Assembly (NCBI GenBank): GCA_945901145.1
Contig: CAMDJY010000106.1
Location: forward strand, 1-6,086
DNA from: Legionella genomosp. 1
GTDB lineage: Bacteria > Pseudomonadota > Gammaproteobacteria > Legionellales > Legionellaceae
Length of the DNA stretch: 6,086 nucleotides
Reading direction: 5' to 3'
In this document: positions 1 to 5,549 of the stretch, piece by piece
How the letters are laid out: the number at the start of each line of letters is the position of its first letter
Position numbering within the stretch: position 1 is the first letter of the stretch
Notes under the pieces: model-generated
Databases searched by the model: none
Seen by the model: the letters and a program-made list of their open reading frames with translations, nothing else
What the model was told of the DNA's origin: nothing
Made by a program: the position numbers and the translations under genes

Positions 1-84
1 TGGCCGTTAGATCAGATGCAATCTTTATTAAGTCAACTTGTAGAAATTGATGCCGTGGTGAAACAGAAGAATTTAGCTTACTAA
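1..84 (+). CDS. 3' end of an unrecognised gene (partial)
   Basis: Reading from base 1, the plus strand is open for 27 codons and ends in TAA at 82-84. The visible peptide starts WPLDQMQSLLSQL and ends in KQKNLAY. It has a leucine-rich, helix-like pattern with an 'EID..VK' segment, so it looks like the C-terminal helix of a soluble protein. A faint resemblance to the C-terminal helices of DNA polymerase III delta subunits is possible but far too weak to name the gene. The start lies left of the window. No terminator hairpin is seen after the stop. It could also be a chance open frame, but the composition looks coding and nothing else explains these bases. Confidence 0.5.
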   Translation, partial: WPLDQMQSLLSQLVEIDAVVKQKNLAY

Positions 85-108
85 GTAATAACTAAACCAC
101 ACTATTTT

Positions 109-179
109 AGACGCCATTTTTGTTGATATTTTTAGAAAATGGCGTACAATTTTTAAAATAATTATTGAAAATGGCGTCT
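109..179. repeat. Three copies of AAAATGGCGT around the ATPase promoter
   Basis: The sequence shows AGACGCCATTTT at 109-120, AAAATGGCGT at 136-145 and AAAATGGCGTCT at 168-179. The first and third copies are perfect 12-base reverse complements. The second copy matches 10 bases of each, and GAAAATGGCGT is an 11-base direct repeat at 135-145 and 167-177. The copies lie just upstream of the -35 box, in the spacer touching the -10 box, and over the start codon of the ATPase gene. This arrangement is what operator sites for a repressor would look like. The regulator is unknown; autoregulation by the ATPase, which has a winged-helix-like segment, is only a guess. Confidence 0.7.
123..150 (+). promoter_or_regulatory. 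Sigma70-like promoter of the ATPase gene
   Basis: TTGATA at 123-128 matches the -35 consensus in 5 of 6 bases and TACAAT at 145-150 matches the -10 consensus in 5 of 6, with a 16-base spacer. Transcription would begin near 157, leaving a leader of only about 14 bases before ATG171 or 26 before ATG183. One AAAATGGCGT copy (136-145) sits in the spacer and shares its last base with the -10 box, so a protein bound there would block RNA polymerase. The promoter is inferred from sequence only. Confidence 0.6.
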
Positions 180-1340
180 TATATGTTTCAACGATTGATC
201 TATCTTAGTGAAAAACAAAGCGCTTTTTTATTTGGGGCGCGCGGGGTGGGGAAGACCACTTTGTTGAAGTCCTTGCCATGGTTGCAAGATGCACTCATGA
301 TTAATTTACTTGACGCTAAAAACGAAAATCATTTTTCGCGCAATCCTGATGCATTGGGTGAAATTGTCCGAGCGCTGCCAGATAGTCAATCTTATGTCAT
401 CATCGATGAAATTCAAAAAATACCTAAGTTGTTGGATATTGTTCATGATTTGATTGAGACGACCTCTAAAATCTTTATTCTCACCGGTTCAAGTGCTAAA
501 AAATTAAGGCATGGGGGTGCTAATTTGTTAGCAGGTAGAGCGCTGCTTTATCATCTTTATCCGCTCACTTATCTCGAAGTTGAAGAACAGTTTAATCTTT
601 TTCATGCTGTACAATATGGCATGTTGCCAAAATTATTTGAATTGACAAGCGATTTTGAAAAACAGCTTTTTTTAGAGACATATGTCAATTTGTATTTGAA
701 GGAAGAAGTATGGGCAGAAAAATATATACGCAATCTGGCTCCATTTCGTCATTTTTTAGAAGTTGCCGCACAGTGTAATGGGAAAAAGATAAATGTTTCA
801 AATATTGCACAGGATGTTGGTGTTTCTGATTACACGGTACAAGATTATTTTTCGATTTTGGAAGATACGTTAATTGGTTACTATTTACAGCCTTTTCAAC
901 ATTCATTTCGTAAACGACTCAGTAAAAAGCCAAAATTTTATTTTTTTGATACGGGCGTGGTGCGTGCACTGATGGGTTTGATTGAAATTCCCCTGTCGGA
1001 AAGTACATCTGCCTTCGGCGATGCTTTCGAGCATTTTATCATTAACCAATGTATCCAATTGGCCAGTTATCGGCACCGTAATTATCGTTTTAGTTATTTA
1101 GCCACTAAAGATGATGCGGAAATTGATTTGGTGGTTGAACGTCCCGGCCAAAAAATTCTATTTATTGAAATCAAAAGTACTCACGTAGTAGAAAGTCGTC
1201 ATTTATCAAGCTTGAAGACGTTAGCACATGATTTTGGCGATTGCGAAGCCATTTGCTTGAGTCGGGATCAGTATATAAAAAAAATTGATGATATCTTGAT
1301 TTATCCTTGGGAAATTGGCGTTAAGCAATATTTTTCTTAA
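171..1340 (+). CDS. AAA_14/DUF4143 family P-loop ATPase
   Basis: This encodes a 389-residue cytoplasmic ATPase of the AAA_14/DUF4143 type; the physiological role of this family is largely unknown. Counting from ATG171, a Walker A motif GARGVGKT lies at residues 22-29, a Walker B segment VIIDE ends at D79-E80, and a sensor-like TGSS lies at 105-108, followed by the family-typical AGRALLYHLYPLTYLE stretch. A winged-helix-like segment follows at about 201-240, then a DUF4143 C-terminal region with PD-(D/E)XK-like residues: E287, D319 in EIDLVV, and E333/K335 in IEIKS. All key residues look intact, and length is normal for the family. The start is uncertain: TTG165, ATG171 and ATG183 are in frame and none has a clear Shine-Dalgarno sequence. 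ATG171 is chosen as the first ATG after the predicted transcription start; ATG183 also fits the family's short N-terminus. It stands alone, downstream of its own promoter and convergent with the next gene. Family assignment is firm; function and any nuclease activity are inference. Confidence 0.92.
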   Translation: MASYMFQRLIYLSEKQSAFLFGARGVGKTTLLKSLPWLQDALMINLLDAKNENHFSRNPDALGEIVRALPDSQSYVIIDEIQKIPKLLDIVHDLIETTSKIFILTGSSAKKLRHGGANLLAGRALLYHLYPLTYLEVEEQFNLFHAVQYGMLPKLFELTSDFEKQLFLETYVNLYLKEEVWAEKYIRNLAPFRHFLEVAAQCNGKKINVSNIAQDVGVSDYTVQDYFSILEDTLIGYYLQPFQHSFRKRLSKKPKFYFFDTGVVRALMGLIEIPLSESTSAFGDAFEHFIINQCIQLASYRHRNYRFSYLATKDDAEIDLVVERPGQKILFIEIKSTHVVESRHLSSLKTLAHDFGDCEAICLSRDQYIKKIDDILIYPWEIGVKQYFS

Positions 1341-1374
1341 TCTTGAAAAAGCACAACAAGAATTAATCACTGCT

Positions 1375-2268
1375 TTACATAAATTGCAAACGCAAACGCT
1401 TATGTTCACGTGTATGAACATAAGCTCGTCCGATTGTGATTAAATTGTATAGCATAATCAATATCAAGAGTCGATGCAGCCAATCTGCCGATAATTGGCT
1501 AACAATTGGGGTGGCGATGACTACGCCGATGCAGCCTGATAGACTGAGAATCAAGGTTTTTTTCAATGGAATTTTATTTTCTTTTAAAAAGACTAAGGTG
1601 GTCAGTGGTTGTTGCATCGCGCCTGCGGTGGTCATGATTGGAAAGGCGACAGCAGGGGACACGCCCATTAAAAATAGAACACCTTGGACCATAGCAAACA
1701 AACCAATCCCAACAGAGGTGAGTGAGCCGCAGATGACCATTGCAAAAAAGCCAGCGACTAATTTCCAGTCCCGTAAAGCGGTTAGTGTGCCGTCTACAGG
1801 GATGAGGTTAAACTGATTACAGAGTAATAAGCCCAGCATCAGTGAAAAACAGATGATCATCGCACATTGAATGGCTTGTTTACTTAAACGGCTGACAATA
1901 TGTCCACCTAGAATCCCGCCAATACAGGTACCAGAGACTAATGTGACTAAGGTCAACCAATCGACTTGGATCATTTGCATAAATAGTAAAGATTCGAGCG
2001 TACCAGGAATAACTTGTGCACCATTATTCATGGCAGGCAATTCCTCATCTTTAAAGGTATTGAACAGTTTGGCTAAAGCAATATTAACCGCAAAGCTGCC
2101 TATCCCTAAGGTATCAGAGATAAATGCTAACACCCCTGAGATGCTTAATTTTAAATAATCTAGGCGAGTGATATGGGTTTTAGGCTGATGTGTTAATTTG
2201 TAAACCATCATACCCACACAACACAAGCTTAATAATAAAATCAAGAAAATAGTACACTGAATAATCAT
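1375..2268 (-). CDS. TauE/SafE (TSUP) family membrane permease
   Basis: This encodes a 297-residue, strongly hydrophobic inner-membrane protein of the TSUP (TauE/SafE, YfcA-like) family. The family moves sulfite, sulfonates or other small organic anions; the substrate here cannot be told. About eight membrane segments are visible, roughly at residues 3-23, 41-68, 103-127, 131-150, 169-186, 188-206, 229-254 and 263-280. The two-fold family repeat shows as a glycine/serine-rich signature near 44-60 (SGVLAFISDTLGIGSF) and again near 181-213 (GSLTSVGIGLF, then PAVAFPIMTTAGA). The C-terminus is short and basic (HTREHKRLRL), consistent with a cytoplasmic end. The start is well supported: AGGAG lies five bases before ATG2268. 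It lies downstream of an RND efflux operon on the same strand but has its own promoter, so it is probably a separate unit. Its stop is 34 bases from the convergent ATPase stop. Confidence 0.9.
   Translation of the reverse strand: MIIQCTIFLILLLSLCCVGMMVYKLTHQPKTHITRLDYLKLSISGVLAFISDTLGIGSFAVNIALAKLFNTFKDEELPAMNNGAQVIPGTLESLLFMQMIQVDWLTLVTLVSGTCIGGILGGHIVSRLSKQAIQCAMIICFSLMLGLLLCNQFNLIPVDGTLTALRDWKLVAGFFAMVICGSLTSVGIGLFAMVQGVLFLMGVSPAVAFPIMTTAGAMQQPLTTLVFLKENKIPLKKTLILSLSGCIGVVIATPIVSQLSADWLHRLLILIMLYNLITIGRAYVHTREHKRLRLQFM
1398..1425. repeat. Perfect 11-bp hairpin inside the 3' end of the TSUP gene
   Basis: GCTTATGTTCA at 1398-1408 and TGAACATAAGC at 1415-1425 are perfect reverse complements around a six-base loop. 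The hairpin lies in the codons for the basic C-terminal tail, 21 bases before the TSUP stop codon, and 57 bases past the stop of the convergent ATPase gene. No U-tract follows on either strand, so it is not a standard rho-independent terminator. It may still stabilise or help end transcripts from either side. Confidence 0.6.
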
Positions 2269-2273
2269 GTCGA

Positions 2274-2278
2274 CTCCT
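2274..2278 (-). promoter_or_regulatory. Ribosome binding site of the TSUP gene
   Basis: On the minus strand AGGAG is followed by five bases (TCGAC) and ATG2268. This is the best Shine-Dalgarno sequence in the window and fixes the start of the permease gene. Confidence 0.75.
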
Positions 2279-2291
2279 GGTATAAAGTAGT

Positions 2292-2323
2292 ATTATAACC
2301 AGTTTGTTCTATTTTTCATACAA
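2292..2323 (-). promoter_or_regulatory. Possible sigma70 promoter of the TSUP gene
   Basis: A perfect -10 hexamer, TATAAT on the minus strand, covers 2297-2292. The best -35 candidate, TTGTAT at 2323-2318, is 20 bases away, which is too long for a strong promoter; at 17 bases the hexamer is poor. Transcription would start near 2285, giving a leader of about 17 bases that carries the AGGAG site. An activator may compensate for the weak -35, but no site for one is visible. Confidence 0.45.
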
Positions 2324-2393
2324 AAAATGCAGATGATTTGGGCGTGGTCATTTTAGATTTCTATGCTTTTTGGTATATAAATAAATGATTTAA

Positions 2394-2450
2394 TCATCGT
2401 TCGTTGCGTTTTCGGGCTTCTTCTTTATTGAGCTCATCTTGGTTTCTCAT
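2394..2450 (-). CDS. Possible 18-codon micro-gene between RND and TSUP genes
   Basis: On the minus strand ATG2450 opens an 18-codon frame ending in TGA at 2396-2394, peptide MRNQDELNKEEARKRNER. The product would be tiny, highly charged and helix-prone, with no membrane segment or signal. Three things support it: AGGGG five bases before the ATG, a promoter-like pair at 2508-2480 that would start transcription about 22 bases upstream, and a coding-like peptide in an otherwise AT-rich gap. I do not recognise the peptide. It could be a real small protein, a leader peptide, the remnant of a longer gene, or chance. A 13-base palindrome (2385-2397) covers its stop codon. Confidence 0.35.
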   Translation of the reverse strand: MRNQDELNKEEARKRNER

Positions 2451-2479
2451 GATTACCCCTAAAAAAACTATTTGTTTAA

Positions 2480-2508
2480 TATATAGACCATTTATGAGCA
2501 ATGTTCAA
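2480..2508 (-). promoter_or_regulatory. Possible promoter for the micro-gene
   Basis: TTGAAC (2508-2503) and TATATA (2485-2480) on the minus strand are separated by 17 bases. Each matches the sigma70 consensus at 4 of 6 positions; shifting the -10 by two bases gives TATATT (5 of 6) at a 19-base spacing. Transcription would begin near 2473. In AT-rich DNA such pairs arise by chance, so the support is the spacing and the fit to the downstream SD and ATG. Confidence 0.35.
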
Positions 2509-2528
2509 ATAAAAACCTCTGCGACAAG

Positions 2529-2548
2529 CTAATCATCACGATGATTAG
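2529..2548. repeat. Palindrome over the RND stop codon
   Basis: CTAATCATC at 2529-2537 and GATGATTAG at 2540-2548 are perfect reverse complements separated by two bases. As a hairpin this gives about eight base pairs with a CACG loop. It includes the TAG stop and the last codons of the RND permease. A short T-run follows about 13 bases later on the minus strand, too far for a standard terminator; a role in mRNA 3'-end stability is possible. Confidence 0.45.
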
Positions 2549-5500
2549 ACGCCAGGTAAGTATACATGGTGGGGACGATGAATAGGGTGAAAAAGGTTCC
2601 GAAGAAAAGGCCGCTGGCGATGACTAGGCCGATGTCAAAGCGACTTACGGCCCCGGCCCCTGAGGCTATGAGTAATGGCAATACACCAAAGATCATAGCT
2701 GCGGTGGTCATGAGGATGGGGCGAAGGCGAACGGCTGCGGCTTCTTCTACAGCGGCGCGCTTGTCTAATTTTTTTTCTCGTTGTAGTTGATTGGCAAAAT
2801 CTACAATTAAAATACCATGTTTACTGATTAAACCAATCAGGGTGATAAGCCCAACTTGAGTGTAAATATTAATACTAGCAGCGCCTAAATTTAATGGAAT
2901 CAGTGCGCCGCAAATCGACATCGGAACGCTGATGAGGATAATCAGTGGATCGCGAAAACTTTCATATTGTGCCGCGAGCACCAAAAAGATAATCATGACG
3001 GAAAAGAAAAACGCAAAAATTAAGGCATTGCCTTCTTGAATAAATTGGCGTGATTGACCACTGTAGTCATATAAAAATCCTTTTGGTAAGGTTTTATTCG
3101 CAGCGTCTTTTAAAAAGTCTAAGCCTTGGCCTAAAGTAAGCCCTGGTATCATCACGCCTTGAATAGTTGCAGAATTTAATTGCTGGAAATGTGATACCGC
3201 ATTGGGTTGAACTTTTTCCACAGGTGTGATGATCGTCGATAAGGGGATCATCTCGCCATTGGCTGATTGCGTATAGATTTGGCCTAGTTGTTCTTTGGTG
3301 GTAATAAACTGGTTTGAGAGCTGCGGAATCACTTGATAACTCCGGCCGCTTAAATTAAAGAAATTAACGTAACCGCCTGATAACCCTGCGGATAAACTAC
3401 TGCCAATGGCGCGCATGTCTAACCCTAAATCCGAAGCTTTGGCGCGATTAATTTGTAATTCAATTTCAGGCTGATTGAATTTAAGACTATTGTCTAAATA
3501 GATAAATAAACCGCTTTGTTTTGCTTGTTCCATGAGTTGATTCGAAATTGTGAATAAACTATAGAAATCATTGGTTGTTTTAATCACAAATTGAATTGGC
3601 GTACCGCCGCCACCGCCAGGAAGTGCTGGTGGAATGATGGCAAATGCTTTAAGTCCAGCAATTGTGTCCAGGGCTTGTTGCAAGGGTTGTTTCATTTTAA
3701 ATTGAGATTTGCGCTCATTCCAGGGTTTTAATACGAGCCCTGATACGGGAGATGTACTGTTGATGGTAAAATAGTGGCCAGTCTCGGGGAACTGTTGATA
3801 AATTTTATCGAATGCTCGAGTAAATGCTTCCACATAATTTAGCGTCGCATATTGGGGGACTGAGCCAATGATAAAAAAGAAGCCTTGATCTTCTTCAGGT
3901 GCTGTTTCCTTCACCGTGTTGATATAAAGATAGGGCAGGATTAATAAAACAACTGCTGAAAATACTAACATAATCGACCGCGTATCAAGAAGACTGTTTA
4001 AGAGGTGTCGATATTTGATTTTTAAGCGATCAAATAAAGCATCGATAGATTGGGTAAATTGATGATTGCCGACATTGGGTAACAAGATTTTAGAACACAT
4101 CATAGGTGCAAGTGTTAAAGCAATAATCCCCGAGATGATTACGGCACAGGCTAAGGTGAACGCAAATTCTTTAAATAAGGCACCAGTGAGACCTTCCATA
4201 AAGCCAATCGGCGCATAGACCGCCGCGAGTGTGATGGTCATGGCAATCACAGGGGTTGCAATTTCGCGTGCTCCTTGGAGCGCTGCGTTGAAAGGCGTTA
4301 ATCCTTCTTCCATATGACGATGCACATTTTCGACGACAACAATGGCGTCATCGACGACTAGCCCAATCGCTAACACGAAGGCGAGTAATGTGAGTAAATT
4401 GATAGAATAGCCTAAGAACATCATCAGGGTGCAAACGCCTATGAGCGATAAGGGGATGGTGACCACAGGGACAAGCACCGCTCGAAACGACCCTAAAAAG
4501 AGGAAAATAACGATGATGACAATGATTGCAGCTTCGATGATGGTGGTGATCACTTCATGAATCGACACACGAATAAATTCAGTTGCATCATACACAACCA
4601 TACCGTGTAACGAAGGAGGAAATTGGGGTAAAATATTGGTAAATGCCCGACGCGCGTCCGTAATCACAGCCAGTGGATTGGCAATGGGGGTGGGCTTAAT
4701 CCCGATAAATACGGCTCTTTTCCCATCAAAAGAGACAGAGGAATCATAGTTCTGAGAGCCTAGTTCAACGCCCGCAACATCACTAAGACGGATGATGGCT
4801 TGATGATCGCTACGAACAATCAGGTTACTAAATTCTTTAGCATCGTTGAGATTGGTATTGGCACGAATACTCATGGCAATGAATTCACCCTTGGTGCGTC
4901 CAGCAGCGGTTAAGAAATTATTATTGGCTAAAACTTTGGCAACATCTGTGGGCGTGACATGATTGGCTGCCATACGTACTGGGTCCATGAATATGCGCAT
5001 CGCGTATTGTTGCCCGCCTAATATCTCTGCTTGTGCCACGCCTTCCACAGTTTCTAATTGCGGTTTGACCACGCGTGTGGCGTAATCAGTAATTTGTTGA
5101 GGTGTCATGTCCTGACTGTCAAGGCTAATATAAAGTAACGCGGTTGAAGTATCAGAGCTTTTGATGATGACGGGTTGTTGTGATTCAGGGGGCAGTTGGT
5201 TTAAGGTTTGTTGCACTTTACTCATGACGTCTGTGAACGCAATTTGTGGATTAAAACCAAGTTTAACGGTCAAGCTAATCGTACTCAGACCGAGTGTACT
5301 GGATGAGCTGATGTAATCAATACCTTCGGCACTGGCTACGGCACTTTCTAATGGTGTGGTAATAAAGCCTGCAATTAAATTTGCATCGGCACCCGGGTAG
5401 CTGGTGGTGACGGTGATGACGGTATTATCCAGGCGTGGATATTGCCGGATTGGCATTTTAATCAATGAATTTAAGCCAAATAGCAGGATAAGTAGGCTGA

Positions 5501-5549
5501 TAACACAAGCGAGTACTGGGCGTTTGATATATAAATCAGTGAATTTCAT
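2529..5549 (-). CDS. RND efflux permease (HAE-1 family, AcrB/MexI-like)
   Basis: This encodes a complete 1006-residue inner-membrane proton/drug antiporter, the pump of a tripartite efflux complex. The layout is classical: a membrane segment at 10-30, a large periplasmic loop (~31-335), segments packed between about 335 and 485, one at ~525-543, a second periplasmic loop (~545-840), and five segments from ~842 to 1000. Proton-relay residues are present: D400-D401 in GLVVDDAIVVVENV (AcrB D407/D408), K910 in SKHGILIVDFA (AcrB K940), and the RLRPILMTT motif at 941-949. The LPGGGGG stretch near 643 and the C-terminal sequence resemble MexI-type pumps, so drugs or small hydrophobic compounds are the likely substrates; the exact range cannot be told. 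ATG5549 overlaps the adaptor gene's end by 14 bases and has no clear Shine-Dalgarno sequence, suggesting translational coupling. Length is slightly under AcrB because the C-terminal tail is short. The last ~75 codons use far more C-ending codons than the preceding ones. The family call is very safe. Confidence 0.97.
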   Translation of the reverse strand: MKFTDLYIKRPVLACVISLLILLFGLNSLIKMPIRQYPRLDNTVITVTTSYPGADANLIAGFITTPLESAVASAEGIDYISSSSTLGLSTISLTVKLGFNPQIAFTDVMSKVQQTLNQLPPESQQPVIIKSSDTSTALLYISLDSQDMTPQQITDYATRVVKPQLETVEGVAQAEILGGQQYAMRIFMDPVRMAANHVTPTDVAKVLANNNFLTAAGRTKGEFIAMSIRANTNLNDAKEFSNLIVRSDHQAIIRLSDVAGVELGSQNYDSSVSFDGKRAVFIGIKPTPIANPLAVITDARRAFTNILPQFPPSLHGMVVYDATEFIRVSIHEVITTIIEAAIIVIIVIFLFLGSFRAVLVPVVTIPLSLIGVCTLMMFLGYSINLLTLLAFVLAIGLVVDDAIVVVENVHRHMEEGLTPFNAALQGAREIATPVIAMTITLAAVYAPIGFMEGLTGALFKEFAFTLACAVIISGIIALTLAPMMCSKILLPNVGNHQFTQSIDALFDRLKIKYRHLLNSLLDTRSIMLVFSAVVLLILPYLYINTVKETAPEEDQGFFFIIGSVPQYATLNYVEAFTRAFDKIYQQFPETGHYFTINSTSPVSGLVLKPWNERKSQFKMKQPLQQALDTIAGLKAFAIIPPALPGGGGGTPIQFVIKTTNDFYSLFTISNQLMEQAKQSGLFIYLDNSLKFNQPEIELQINRAKASDLGLDMRAIGSSLSAGLSGGYVNFFNLSGRSYQVIPQLSNQFITTKEQLGQIYTQSANGEMIPLSTIITPVEKVQPNAVSHFQQLNSATIQGVMIPGLTLGQGLDFLKDAANKTLPKGFLYDYSGQSRQFIQEGNALIFAFFFSVMIIFLVLAAQYESFRDPLIILISVPMSICGALIPLNLGAASINIYTQVGLITLIGLISKHGILIVDFANQLQREKKLDKRAAVEEAAAVRLRPILMTTAAMIFGVLPLLIASGAGAVSRFDIGLVIASGLFFGTFFTLFIVPTMYTYLASNHRDD

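Noticed and set aside
109..179. The AAAATGGCGT copies as a CRISPR array or transposon ends
   Set aside because: There are only three short copies with unequal spacing and mixed orientation, no cas genes or transposase, and the element encloses only a promoter.
1348..1376. AAAGCA/TGCTTT inverted repeat as a terminator between the convergent genes
   Set aside because: The stem is only six base pairs with a 17-base loop and few spare T residues; too weak to call.
1300..1440. Plus-frame peptide containing LEKAQQELITALHKLQTQT across the convergent junction
   Set aside because: It looks coding-like and helical, but it has no start codon or ribosome site, overlaps the ends of two well-supported genes, and has no recognisable family.
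1436..2158. Two plus-strand open frames (1436-1816 and 1871-2158) opposite the TSUP gene
   Set aside because: They are antisense to a clear membrane-protein gene with a strong ribosome site. Their translations show no family features and have no ribosome sites of their own.
2317..2352. 11-codon minus-strand frame MTTPKSSAFFV
   Set aside because: It has no Shine-Dalgarno sequence, is very short, and overlaps the promoter region of the TSUP gene.
2461..2467. Run of seven T on the minus strand as a terminator of the RND operon
   Set aside because: No adequate GC-containing stem lies directly before it. It falls between the candidate promoter and ribosome site of the micro-gene, where a terminator would make no sense.
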